Shown here in pieces: positions 9,763-18,388 of a stretch of DNA of 64,000 nt. The notes below the pieces were generated by a model. The model was not told where the DNA came from and did no database searches. It saw nothing but the letters and a program-made list of their open reading frames with translations. The stretch is taken from assembly GCA_041484195.1 (NCBI GenBank), contig JBGPHC010000023.1:1-64000 (forward strand). Reading direction: 5' to 3'. This DNA is from PSRI01 sp041484195 (GTDB lineage Bacteria > Bacteroidota > Bacteroidia > Chitinophagales > Chitinophagaceae). Both the position numbers and the translations under genes were made by a program. Positions within the stretch are counted from its first letter, which is position 1. Each line of letters starts with the position of its first letter.

Positions 9763-11712
9763 TTAGTTTTTCACCAGCCTTGCCACCCATCCTCCACCCG
9801 GAGCCAGGTGAATGGATAATGACCTGCTTCGGTCCACAGTTTCCTGGGATTTCTTATAATCATTGGCATTCCGGTCCGCGTTGATTCCATCCTGCCAGAG
9901 GTCCATACTGTAATTGCCATTTTCCAGGAAGGAGAGAGGGATATTGATATCTCTTGCCGACCAGTCAGTCATCGCCCCAATATACCATTCCCCATTGGCT
10001 GCTTTTCTCGCGACCACTACATAGTGACCTGTTTTTCCATCCAGGGGCAGGGTCTGGTCCCATACGGTAGGAACCTTGCTGAGGAAATTCAGGCATTCGG
10101 GTTCCCGCATATAGTGCGTTGGGTTATCCGCCAACATCTGCAGCGGGCTCTCATAAATAACGTACATGGCTAACTGATGGCATCGGGTTCCAAGGCTGGA
10201 AGGATTATTGAAAACGGGATGCCAGTCTGATTTTTGCGCGTTTTGCATGGCGCCAGGAGTATAATCCATCGGACCCGCGGACATGCGAATGAAGGGCAGC
10301 ATCAGATTATGATCCGGTCCAATGCTTTTGGTATTATCCCATTTGCTTTGTTCAAGACCGTAGACTCCTTCCCGGGAAATCACATTGGGATATAGTCTTT
10401 CCATTCCGGTTGGCTTATAGGCTCCGTGAAAATCCACCATTAGCTTTCGCTGCGACGCGGCTTTTGCCACACGTTCATAAAAATTAACCATCAACTGGTC
10501 ATCGCGCTGCATGAAGTCCACCTTGATGCCTCGTATGCCCCATTGTACAAATTGATCCAGGGCCTGGTCGAACTGTTTATCCAGAGCCAGCCAGGTCATC
10601 CACAATATGATGCCTACATTTTTCTGTTTGGCATAGGCGCTCAACTCGTCCATATTGATCGTGGGAACCACTTTGCGAAGGTCCCTGATATCACTCCAGC
10701 CTTCATCGAGAATTATATAATCCAATCCATTGCGGGCGGCAAAATCAATATAATATTTGTAGGTATCGGTATTAATTCCAGCACGGAAATCTACATTATA
10801 AACATTATTTGCATTCCACCAGTCCCAGGCCACTTTGCCTGGTTTCACCCAACTAAAGTCCTCTTTAGTTCCTCTCGATAACAAATACACCAATTGATTA
10901 CTAATGAGGTCTGCGTCTTTATCGGCAATCATCAGCACCCTCCATGGAAGGCTGCGCGGCGCCATGGTTTCGGCAAGAAAATGATCCCGTTCTACCACAA
11001 TTCTGTCGCGGTCGCTGGTTTCCTTTTCCTGCGAAGGATGAGCAGGGAATACTCCTTTCAGCGCGTTTTTTCCATTGCCGATCAACCAGAGTCCGGGGTA
11101 ATCGTAGAGGTCTGCTTCTGTAATCAAAACCTTGGTACCACCGTGATCTACCAGTGCTGGCAAGCTCGCCAGTTTCTGGCTGTCAATGGCAGCTACACTA
11201 TATTTCTGATAGAGCCTTTCATTATGGGAATAGAAACTTGTTTCCTGGGGATAGTACACTGAATCATCGGCATTGAAAGTGAAGCGCAGCAATTCGTTCA
11301 TCACTTTCATTGGGCCCTTGCCATGGTATTCCCAGCGGTAGGCTACACCGTTATTGTAGGCCCTGAAGGCGAGGGATAATTTATTCTTGAAATCCACTAC
11401 AAGTTCATTGTAATGATCGGGGATCATCTTATTCTTTTGCCTGACTACAGGGAAAACTACTTCATCTGTGGATCTCAGGTAGGCTTTTTTCACCTTTAAT
11501 GCGGGTGACCATCCCTTACCTTCCAGTTCTAAACCGATTTGCGAGGGAGAGATCAGGGTGGAATTGTTATGGACTACGGAATAGGAGACTCTGTCGGTAA
11601 CTAATATGGTTATTTCGGTCTGCTGGTCCGGAGCCAGCACTGTGTATTTCTGAGCAAAAAGGCTGTTGATGCAAAGCAGGAAACTGCCTGTGTAGAATAA
11701 AAACTTCTTCAT
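9763..11712 (-). CDS. Glycoside hydrolase family 97 (alpha-glucosidase/alpha-galactosidase type)
   Basis: About 649 residues from the ATG at 11712 (MKKFLFYTG...), with a clean signal peptide ending near FAQ; an upstream in-frame start at 11754 would spoil the signal. GH97 enzymes are calcium-dependent exo-acting alpha-glycosidases of the Bacteroidota periplasm; SusB is the model. The central barrel shows DYIILDEGWS, GIKVDFMQRDDQ and REGVYGLEQSKW. An Asp in the second motif fits the retaining branch (BT1871-like alpha-galactosidase) better than the inverting SusB branch, but I cannot align it here. It follows the cytochrome/DUF1501 group on the same strand, separated by 116 bp. Confidence 0.9.
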   Translation of the reverse strand: MKKFLFYTGSFLLCINSLFAQKYTVLAPDQQTEITILVTDRVSYSVVHNNSTLISPSQIGLELEGKGWSPALKVKKAYLRSTDEVVFPVVRQKNKMIPDHYNELVVDFKNKLSLAFRAYNNGVAYRWEYHGKGPMKVMNELLRFTFNADDSVYYPQETSFYSHNERLYQKYSVAAIDSQKLASLPALVDHGGTKVLITEADLYDYPGLWLIGNGKNALKGVFPAHPSQEKETSDRDRIVVERDHFLAETMAPRSLPWRVLMIADKDADLISNQLVYLLSRGTKEDFSWVKPGKVAWDWWNANNVYNVDFRAGINTDTYKYYIDFAARNGLDYIILDEGWSDIRDLRKVVPTINMDELSAYAKQKNVGIILWMTWLALDKQFDQALDQFVQWGIRGIKVDFMQRDDQLMVNFYERVAKAASQRKLMVDFHGAYKPTGMERLYPNVISREGVYGLEQSKWDNTKSIGPDHNLMLPFIRMSAGPMDYTPGAMQNAQKSDWHPVFNNPSSLGTRCHQLAMYVIYESPLQMLADNPTHYMREPECLNFLSKVPTVWDQTLPLDGKTGHYVVVARKAANGEWYIGAMTDWSARDINIPLSFLENGNYSMDLWQDGINADRNANDYKKSQETVDRSRSLSIHLAPGGGWVARLVKN

Positions 11713-11768
11713 GATATTAGGTTGATTGTTGAAAGATATAAATATAATCAACAATCACCAACCGGCTG

Positions 11769-12245
11769 TCAATAGGATTCGTGCGGGTGAGAATGCACGT
11801 GTCCGTGCGCGATTTCTTCTTCGGTGGCATCCCGTATCGCAGTTATTTTGAGTGTAAAATCCAGGGTCTTGCCTGAAAGCGGATGGTTAGCATCGAGCGT
11901 GACTTTATCTTTCTCCACTTTGGTAACCAGCAATTCCATACCATCAGAAGATTGCACCACGGCGCCCTCTTCAATGGAAGCACCACCATCCGGAAACTGG
12001 TCCTGATTGACCTCAAAAACCATTGCCGGATCGTAGTGTCCATAAGCATCTTTGGGTGCGAGCCTAACTTTGGTTTCAGCCTGGTCGGAGAGACCAGTCA
12101 ACGCATCTTCCAGGCCTTGCAGGATATTTCCATATCCGTGGAGGTAATCAAGCGGCGACTCGTCCTCATTACTGTCAACTATAGTACCGGTCTCATCCAT
12201 CGCCTGGTAATGAATGCTCACTACTTTATCTGGTGCAACGATCAT
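11769..12245 (-). CDS. slyD: SlyD-type FKBP peptidyl-prolyl isomerase
   Basis: A 158-residue cytoplasmic prolyl isomerase and chaperone. It begins with the FKBP strand (VVSIHYQAMDETGTIVD), then the LDYLHGYGNILQGLEDAL segment, and has the inserted-in-flap chaperone domain (about residues 70-130) that defines the SlyD class. The C-terminus carries a short histidine cluster (HGHVHSHPHESY), a reduced version of the SlyD metal-binding tail. It is monocistronic or ends the region: GH97 lies 57 bp downstream and 251 bp of non-coding DNA precede it. A -7-like box lies 13 bp upstream. Confidence 0.92.
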   Translation of the reverse strand: MIVAPDKVVSIHYQAMDETGTIVDSNEDESPLDYLHGYGNILQGLEDALTGLSDQAETKVRLAPKDAYGHYDPAMVFEVNQDQFPDGGASIEEGAVVQSSDGMELLVTKVEKDKVTLDANHPLSGKTLDFTLKITAIRDATEEEIAHGHVHSHPHESY

Positions 12246-12258
12246 GTAAAAAATTTTT

Positions 12259-12266
12259 CAAAGTTA
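12259..12266 (-). promoter_or_regulatory. Candidate Bacteroidota -7 box for slyD
   Basis: The minus-strand sequence TAACTTTG fits the TAnnTTTG consensus and lies 13 bp before the slyD ATG. No convincing -33 TTTG is seen at the expected distance, so this is a partial match. Confidence 0.35.
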
Positions 12267-12496
12267 ATTGATTTAACCCTAATTTGCCTATGACAGTGAC
12301 GAATTCTCATGTAAATATTTTCCTGCTTGAATGAGCTGCAGGAAAAGTCTTCATCCGATCCTGTAAAGAATTATATCTACAATAATTGTAATTGCCTTTA
12401 TATAACAGGCTTCCCTGAATTTCCGCCAGAACTCCAAATAAATTCATTCACTAAAATAAGTTCCTGCAATAAAAATTGAAATACAATTTTGTGGTA

Positions 12497-13072
12497 TTAC
12501 CGCTGCGTGGTATGCCTGGTCAGCCTGGTTGCCACCGAAATCAGAGAGGGATAGACAGCGTCCACCAGGGGGTGGGGCAGGCTGGGGACTGGTCTATTGC
12601 TCGAAATGAAAATAGTATGAGCTCCGATATTTCTGCCGAATTGCATATCTGCCATAGTATTGCCAATCATCAGTGATCTCTTGAAATCAATTTCCGGAAA
12701 ATCTTTCTGAGCCTGCAATGCCATACCCGGATTGGGTTTACGATTCATACTGTCGTCATTCAAGTCAATGCAATAGTAGATCCGGTCAATCCGTCCTCCT
12801 CCTGCTTCTATAGCACCTAACATATTGAGATGGATTTCCCGTAGATCGTCTTCGTCCATCAGGCCCTTGCTGATTCCCCGCTGATTGGTGATGACAATAA
12901 TACGATTGAATTTTTGTGCAAAGATCTCAAGGGCCTGCTCCACCCCATCATAGAATTTGAATTGACTCCATTGGGTGACATAATCGCCTTCTGTTTCATG
13001 GTTGATCACGCCATCACGGTCCAGGAATAATGTCCAGCTCTTATCAATATTGTAGAGAAATTCGTCAGACAT
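12497..13072 (-). CDS. gmhB: D-glycero-D-manno-heptose-1,7-bisphosphate phosphatase
   Basis: A 191-residue HAD phosphatase of subfamily IIIA. The nucleophile motif is FLDRDGVIN and the second motif is VITNQRGISKG, followed by RKPNPGM and a late MIGNTMADM acidic loop. It removes the C7 phosphate of heptose bisphosphate to leave heptose-1-phosphate. The zinc-binding cysteines usual between motifs II and III of GmhB are not obvious here, where the loop reads IDRIYYCIDLNDD. It is the last gene of the heptose run, 8 bp after hddC, in agreement with an operon. Confidence 0.88.
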   Translation of the reverse strand: MSDEFLYNIDKSWTLFLDRDGVINHETEGDYVTQWSQFKFYDGVEQALEIFAQKFNRIIVITNQRGISKGLMDEDDLREIHLNMLGAIEAGGGRIDRIYYCIDLNDDSMNRKPNPGMALQAQKDFPEIDFKRSLMIGNTMADMQFGRNIGAHTIFISSNRPVPSLPHPLVDAVYPSLISVATRLTRHTTQR

Positions 13073-13080
13073 GCTGATGT

Positions 13081-13788
13081 CTAAATTTTGATTTGTTTGG
13101 GAAGTTCGACCTGTGCAAGGGCATAATCCTCCGGAATCCCAATATCTATAAAATAAGCATCCTGCACCACGCCATAGAATCGTCTGACCAGATAGAATTT
13201 TTCCAGGTAATCTTTCTCAAACGAAAATTGTTCCGGAAGATTTTCTTCCAGGAATTTGGCCCTGTGCAACAGGTAGATGCCTCCATTTATAAGCCCCGAT
13301 TCGTAATAATGCTTTTCTTTAAAGCCCCTAATGTTGTAATCCTCGCCGAGTTCTACCACACCATAACGATCGAAGTTCCGCATCGGCTTTAGAGCCAGTG
13401 TACACTGGGATCCACACAGGTGATGAAAGCCTTCCATGGCTGGTAAACTGATATCAAAATAAGTGTCTCCGTTTACGACCAGCACTGTCTTCCCACTGGC
13501 ATAGCCGCAGGCTTTCCTGATGGCGCCGCCCGTGCCCAGGGCCTGCTTTTCGATGGCATAGTCCACCCGGAGTTGTGGGTAATGACTCATAACAAAATCC
13601 TGGATCATCTCATGCCTGTATCCCAGAGAAAAAATGAATTTTTCAATGCCCATTTTTTGAAGGAGCGCAATGCCATAGGATAGAAAGGGCCTGCCGCCAA
13701 TGGGCGCCATGCATTTTGGAGTATCGGGCAGTACTGACTGCAATCTGGTGCCTAATCCTCCTGCCAAAATGATTGCTTCTTGTACCAT
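13081..13788 (-). CDS. hddC: D-glycero-alpha-D-manno-heptose-1-phosphate guanylyltransferase
   Basis: A 235-residue nucleotidyltransferase with the signature GGLGTRLQSVLPDTPKCM at residues 10-27 and the metal-binding VVNGDTYFD further on. HddC transfers GMP from GTP to heptose-1-phosphate to give GDP-heptose. The assignment over other sugar nucleotidyltransferases rests on its place between gmhA/hddA and gmhB. Only 8 bp separate it from gmhB, while 116 bp separate it from gmhA. Confidence 0.87.
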   Translation of the reverse strand: MVQEAIILAGGLGTRLQSVLPDTPKCMAPIGGRPFLSYGIALLQKMGIEKFIFSLGYRHEMIQDFVMSHYPQLRVDYAIEKQALGTGGAIRKACGYASGKTVLVVNGDTYFDISLPAMEGFHHLCGSQCTLALKPMRNFDRYGVVELGEDYNIRGFKEKHYYESGLINGGIYLLHRAKFLEENLPEQFSFEKDYLEKFYLVRRFYGVVQDAYFIDIGIPEDYALAQVELPKQIKI

Positions 13789-13904
13789 CGGCTCAAGGAT
13801 TCATGGGTTGGGAATTTGAGTGCATCGCAGCATTGTCTGATTTGTTGATTTCTTTTCCGGATGGCTCATGTCGGTGAATTCCGGAATGCGATTCCATTGG
13901 ATCC

Positions 13905-14483
13905 TTATTTCTTAAAATAAGATTCCTCCACCAATTGACAAATAATATGTCCGAGCATGATATGAGATTCCTGTATGCGCGGGGTATCTGTGGAAGGAAC
14001 ATTGATCAGGTAATCACTCAAATCCTTGATGGCGCCACCACTCGCGCCAGTAAAACCAACGGTGAGCATTCCATTTTTCCTGGCCTGCTCGAATGCAAGA
14101 ACAATGTTTTTCGAATTTCCAGAAGTAGACAAGCCGATCAATACATCACCGGGGAGGCCGATACCCTTGATCATCCTGGAATAGACAACATCATAGCCAT
14201 AGTCGTTTGCTACCGCAGTGAGATAGGAAGTATTCACATGCAGAGCCTCTGCAGGCAGGGCATCCCGGTCAATATAGAACCTGCCGCTGAACTCGGCCGC
14301 AAGATGTTGGGCATCTGCCGCACTACCCCCATTTCCGCAGAATAAAATCTTATTGCCCTTCCGGAAGGCTTCTGTGATTGCGCCCGTCACCTTTTCAACA
14401 GTTTGAAGGAGCATTTCATCGGCCAGTACCTGGTTCTTTACCGATATGGAAGATTGAATGATATTTTTTATTTTTTCGTTCAT
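13905..14483 (-). CDS. gmhA: Sedoheptulose-7-phosphate isomerase
   Basis: A 192-residue SIS-domain protein. It has the GmhA signature NGGSAADAQHLAAEFSGRF and the second phosphate-binding loop LIGLSTSGNSKN. It converts sedoheptulose-7-phosphate into D-glycero-D-manno-heptose-7-phosphate, the first step of the pathway. The C-terminal QESHIMLGHIICQLVE helix has the conserved histidine and glutamine seen in GmhA. It lies 47 bp downstream of hddA on the same strand. Confidence 0.92.
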   Translation of the reverse strand: MNEKIKNIIQSSISVKNQVLADEMLLQTVEKVTGAITEAFRKGNKILFCGNGGSAADAQHLAAEFSGRFYIDRDALPAEALHVNTSYLTAVANDYGYDVVYSRMIKGIGLPGDVLIGLSTSGNSKNIVLAFEQARKNGMLTVGFTGASGGAIKDLSDYLINVPSTDTPRIQESHIMLGHIICQLVEESYFKK

Positions 14484-14530
14484 GGCTGATTTTTTGAAAG
14501 TCCCAAGGCTTCTGATAATTTCTAAATCCT

Positions 14531-15565
14531 CTACAGTTGCGCTTGCCAGGTAGTTAAACCGCGTTTGGTGAAATTATATTGTCTGACCTGGCCTCCAAAT
14601 TTCGCGAGGGCATCGATCACTTTGTATCTGGTATTGCCGGGGCAATAGAATATCATGAATCCACCGCCTCCCGCGCCTGAGATCTTTCCTCCGGAAGCAC
14701 CAGCTTTCTTGGTGGCCTGGTAAATTTCCTGGATCAATGGATTGGAGATATTGGAAGCCATTTTTATTTTTTGCTCAAATCCGAAATCGAGGATTTCTCC
14801 TATTTCCTGAAGCCGCCCTTTCAGCAGGGCTTCTTTCATCATCCTGCTTTGCTCTTTCAGTTGGTGCATCGCCTCGATTGATCGGTCATTCCGGTCTTCC
14901 ACATTTTTTTGCTGCTCCCGGATGATCGCCGCTGATTCCCGGCTGGTTGCCGTAAAATAGAGTACCAGGTTGTTTTCCAATTCACAGAGATATTCTGACT
15001 TGATGCGCAAGGGATTTACGATCACTTTGTCATCGTCATAGAATTCCATAAAATTAACGCCTCCGAAAGTTGCCGCGTATTGATCCTGCTTACCGCCGGC
15101 CAGCATCAAATCCTTTCTCTCAATTTGATAAGCATAATGCGCAATATCATATTCCCCCAATGGCAATTTCAGCATTTCAACGAAGGCTCCAATGATGGCG
15201 ACTACCAAGGTGGAAGAGGTTCCAAGTCCTGAGCCGGCAGGAGCGTCCACATAAGTACTCAGCCTGAACCCGGTCAGTGGCAAGCCATAGTCCTTCTGAA
15301 TTCGGTTATACACCCCCTTTAGTAAACCCAGCTTGCCGGTAATGGGTAATTCTTGGTTCCAATCGAAATGTTCTTCCTCTTTTTGGTCAATGGATTCCAA
15401 TATGATGGCATTTTCCTGCAAGGGTTCAATATGGGCGTAAGCGTATAGTGAAACAGTGGCATTCAGGATGGCGCCCCCATACAAATCACTATATGGACTG
15501 ACATCCGTGCCTCCTCCCGCCAGGCCAATACGCAATGGCGCTTTGCTTCTATATATCATATTCAA
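14531..15565 (-). CDS. hddA: D-glycero-alpha-D-manno-heptose-7-phosphate kinase
   Basis: A 344-residue GHMP-family kinase. The N-terminal PLRIGLAGGGTDVSPYS, the ATP loop PAGSGLGTSSTL and the C-terminal GAGGGGFM glycine-rich loop are all present. It phosphorylates heptose-7-phosphate at C1. Choice of HddA over fucokinase or galactokinase rests on the adjacent gmhA, hddC and gmhB. Either of two close ATGs (15565 or 15559) may be the start. Confidence 0.9.
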   Translation of the reverse strand: MNMIYRSKAPLRIGLAGGGTDVSPYSDLYGGAILNATVSLYAYAHIEPLQENAIILESIDQKEEEHFDWNQELPITGKLGLLKGVYNRIQKDYGLPLTGFRLSTYVDAPAGSGLGTSSTLVVAIIGAFVEMLKLPLGEYDIAHYAYQIERKDLMLAGGKQDQYAATFGGVNFMEFYDDDKVIVNPLRIKSEYLCELENNLVLYFTATSRESAAIIREQQKNVEDRNDRSIEAMHQLKEQSRMMKEALLKGRLQEIGEILDFGFEQKIKMASNISNPLIQEIYQATKKAGASGGKISGAGGGGFMIFYCPGNTRYKVIDALAKFGGQVRQYNFTKRGLTTWQAQL

Positions 15566-15652
15566 TTATCAGGTTATTTGCTTGGACATGTTTCAATTTG
15601 ATTCCGCATCATGATCTTCAGGTCGCAAACCTAAACCTTTTTTGGAATTCAG

Positions 15653-16822
15653 TTAAAGGCTCGGGGCCTCAGATATTTTGAATTGTGGTTGTCCGGCAAT
15701 CCCTGTAATTGCCGCCACCATTTGGCTCCAGGAATATTTTTTCTTTTCCGATTGCAGAAATGGAATGAAATGCTGGGCTCCCAATTCGAAGAAACGGAGA
15801 ATTTGAATAGCAATGGATTCCGGATTGGGTTCGGCCACCAGCCCGGCCTTGCCATCCGGTACCAATGCAGGAAGGCCCCCCACATTGGTAACAATCATGG
15901 GCTTTTCAAAATGATAAGCCAAGGGTGTGACTCCGCTCTGCGTTGCGCTCCGGTAAGGTTGCACCACGCAATCCGCGGCGCATAAGAAATATTTCACTTC
16001 GCTATCGGGGATGAATTCCGTCTTCAGAATAACTGCGTCGGCGATGCCCAATTCTTCGATCAATTGCAAATAGGGCCTTTCATCTTCATAAAATTCTCCA
16101 GCTATCAGCAGTTTGATCCCTGCGTGGCGAATCCTTTCGTCGGCCATTGCATGAAGCAGGGTATCCAGTCCTTTATATTTACGAATGAAGCCGAAGAAAA
16201 GAATAATTTTCGCGGAAGGGTTCAGTCCCAATCGTATCCTTGCTTCCAGAAGCGGAATTTTCTCACCAAAATTATCGTAGAGTGGGTGCGGGACAAAGCG
16301 GGAAGGTTTATCTGCGACGAATCCATGCAGGTCCTCCAAAACTTTTTCACTCATGGTAATGAATCCATCTGCAGAACGAAGGAAATACCGGGTCAGGAGC
16401 CGGTCGGCGAGGCGTTTCTCATGAGGTATCACATTGTCGGCAATGCATACAACTCTGCTAAATTTATTGCTTCGGGCGATCCGGCAAATGGTTCCCAGGC
16501 AGGGCCCCATAAAAGGGAGCCAGTAACGCACCACAATTATGTCTGGCCTTAGTTTTTTTAAACTGAGGCCTGTGAACCACCAGTTGAGAGGATTGATGGA
16601 ATTGATCCGCACCTGGATGTTCAGGTCGGCTGGAGGAGGTTCTGTAGAATATTGGGTTGTGCCTGGGAACAGGAAGCCAGGATATTGAAGTGAAAAAGTG
16701 TAAATGAGACTGTGCCAGCCTTCCTGCTGAAATTCCCTCGCAAGCCTTTCATCATAGGAAGCCAGGCCGCCACGCAGGGGATGCGCGGGGCCGAGTATCA
16801 CAACCTTTTTTTGGTCACTCAT
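15653..16822 (-). CDS. Glycosyltransferase family 4
   Basis: A 389-residue GT-B enzyme. The N-terminal half begins with a loop suited to the acceptor (GPAHPLRGGLASYDERLA). The C-terminal half has the donor-binding region with FFGFIRKYKGLD and the E-x7-E-like segment ending near GGLPALVPDG. It likely adds a sugar to a growing surface glycan; donor and acceptor are unknown. Its place upstream of hddA makes heptose transfer possible but not shown. The 3' end lies 87 bp from hddA. Confidence 0.85.
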   Translation of the reverse strand: MSDQKKVVILGPAHPLRGGLASYDERLAREFQQEGWHSLIYTFSLQYPGFLFPGTTQYSTEPPPADLNIQVRINSINPLNWWFTGLSLKKLRPDIIVVRYWLPFMGPCLGTICRIARSNKFSRVVCIADNVIPHEKRLADRLLTRYFLRSADGFITMSEKVLEDLHGFVADKPSRFVPHPLYDNFGEKIPLLEARIRLGLNPSAKIILFFGFIRKYKGLDTLLHAMADERIRHAGIKLLIAGEFYEDERPYLQLIEELGIADAVILKTEFIPDSEVKYFLCAADCVVQPYRSATQSGVTPLAYHFEKPMIVTNVGGLPALVPDGKAGLVAEPNPESIAIQILRFFELGAQHFIPFLQSEKKKYSWSQMVAAITGIAGQPQFKISEAPSL

Positions 16823-16851
16823 AAATTGGAATGAATTTCCGGAATTTTTTC

Positions 16852-17808
16852 CTAATTGAGTTCCTGGCTGAGTCCTATTCTTTTTTCTATCAGGTAACTG
16901 TTGCGTTCAGGCGCAGTACGGGAAACGAGTTCGCCCAGGAATCCCGCCAAAAAAAACTGGGACCCGAGTATCAGCAAAGTGAGTGCCAGATAGAAGGCCG
17001 GTTTATTCGTCAGGGGAAATTGCTGGTCAACGAATTTTGAAATCACCAGGTAAATACTGATGCAGAACCCTATGAAAAATGCAACCGTTCCCCAGAGGCC
17101 GAAGAAGTGCATGGGCCTCTTGCCGAATTTTCCGACGAAGAGGATTGAAGTGAGGTCCAGGAATCCATTGATGAAACGTTCCCATCCGAATTTGGTATGC
17201 CCGTATTTCCTGGGTCTGTGTTCCACTACTTTTTCCCCGATCTTTCTGAAGCCTGCAAGTTTAGCCAGCACGGGGATAAAGCGATGCATTTCGCCGTACA
17301 CTTCAACGCTCTTAACCACTTTATTCCGGTATGATTTCAGCCCACAATTCAAATCGTGAAGAGGAATCCTTGTGATTCTCCTGGCTACCGCATTGAAGAA
17401 TTTGGAAGGGAGGTTCTTGGTGATTGCATTGTCATAGCGTTTCTTTTTCCATCCGCTCACGAGGTCATACCCATCTTCCCGGATCATTCTCCTGAGTTCG
17501 GGAATTTCGTCTGGGCTGTCTTGCAAGTCAGCATCCATGGTAATCACCACTTCTCCCTGGGCTGCCTTAAAGCCTTCATTGAGGGCCGCGCTCTTTCCAT
17601 AATTGCGTTGGAATTTGATGCCTTTGATATGCGGGTTTTTCGATCGCAGTTCCTCAATTACTTTCCAGGATGCATCAGTGCTTCCGTCATCAACCAAAAT
17701 AATTTCATAGGAAAAATCATTGGCGTCCACTACTTTTTTGATCCAGGCGCACAATTCGGGAAGCGATTCTTCTTCATTGAATAATGGAACTACAATGCTG
17801 ATATCCAT
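16852..17808 (-). CDS. Glycosyltransferase family 2, polyprenyl-phosphate sugar transferase type
   Basis: A 318-residue membrane enzyme. The GT2 domain starts at residue 3 (ISIVVPLFNEEESL) with VDDGSTD and the metal-binding MDADLQD. It ends in two transmembrane segments at about residues 230-255 and 265-295. This is the layout of GtrB/ArnC/DPM1-like enzymes, which load a sugar onto undecaprenyl phosphate at the inner membrane. It lies 29 bp upstream of the GT4 gene and 19 bp downstream of the DUF4199 gene, so it is very likely in the same operon. Confidence 0.88.
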   Translation of the reverse strand: MDISIVVPLFNEEESLPELCAWIKKVVDANDFSYEIILVDDGSTDASWKVIEELRSKNPHIKGIKFQRNYGKSAALNEGFKAAQGEVVITMDADLQDSPDEIPELRRMIREDGYDLVSGWKKKRYDNAITKNLPSKFFNAVARRITRIPLHDLNCGLKSYRNKVVKSVEVYGEMHRFIPVLAKLAGFRKIGEKVVEHRPRKYGHTKFGWERFINGFLDLTSILFVGKFGKRPMHFFGLWGTVAFFIGFCISIYLVISKFVDQQFPLTNKPAFYLALTLLILGSQFFLAGFLGELVSRTAPERNSYLIEKRIGLSQELN

Positions 17809-17827
17809 TCTTTGAATTTATAGTAGT

Positions 17828-18367
17828 CTAGTTGGACGGTGCAGGGAATTCCGGCTTTTTCTTCTTGATTATGGCGGCGATAATCAGGCTGATTATAAAC
17901 CAGAATATGCAAATGAAAGCGACACCCACTGCCTGCTTGCTGATCGTATAAGAATTTCCCTTCATCATATCATCCACAGTTTTGTCGATCTGATCCTGCG
18001 AAACGCCCAGCTTCTGCAGGAATTGCTGGGTTTTTTCAGCCGTTTCCTGTGTCAGGGCTTGGCGGAACGGTTCGTCGATATAATTTAATAGTATAAAATT
18101 AAAAATTGTGCTTATCAGGGTTCCTATCACGAAAACTGTAAAAACGGTCTTCAGGGCTGCTCCGAATTCAAGCCAGCCTTCATTCTGTTTCTTTTGTTTT
18201 AAACCAGCCAATACTGCAAATAAGATAGGTATTACAAAGCTCAGATAGGCTACAGGGTGAACAAACCATTTTACTCCACTCATATACAGCAAGAGACCGA
18301 ATATAACCGATGCTAATCCGGAAATCAATCCGTAGGTGACTCCGATATTTTTTTTGCTGGCTTCCAT
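17828..18367 (-). CDS. DUF4199 membrane protein
   Basis: A 179-residue protein with four transmembrane segments (about residues 10-30, 35-53, 72-95 and 143-167) and a polar loop between the third and fourth (EPFRQALTQETAEKTQQFLQ). This matches DUF4199, a Bacteroidota family commonly found beside a GT2 enzyme and a dihydroorotase-like gene, as here. Its function is unknown. Gaps of 19 and 21 bp to its neighbours suggest co-transcription. Confidence 0.85.
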   Translation of the reverse strand: MEASKKNIGVTYGLISGLASVIFGLLLYMSGVKWFVHPVAYLSFVIPILFAVLAGLKQKKQNEGWLEFGAALKTVFTVFVIGTLISTIFNFILLNYIDEPFRQALTQETAEKTQQFLQKLGVSQDQIDKTVDDMMKGNSYTISKQAVGVAFICIFWFIISLIIAAIIKKKKPEFPAPSN

Positions 18368-18388
18368 GTTGTTTGTTTTGGTTGAATA

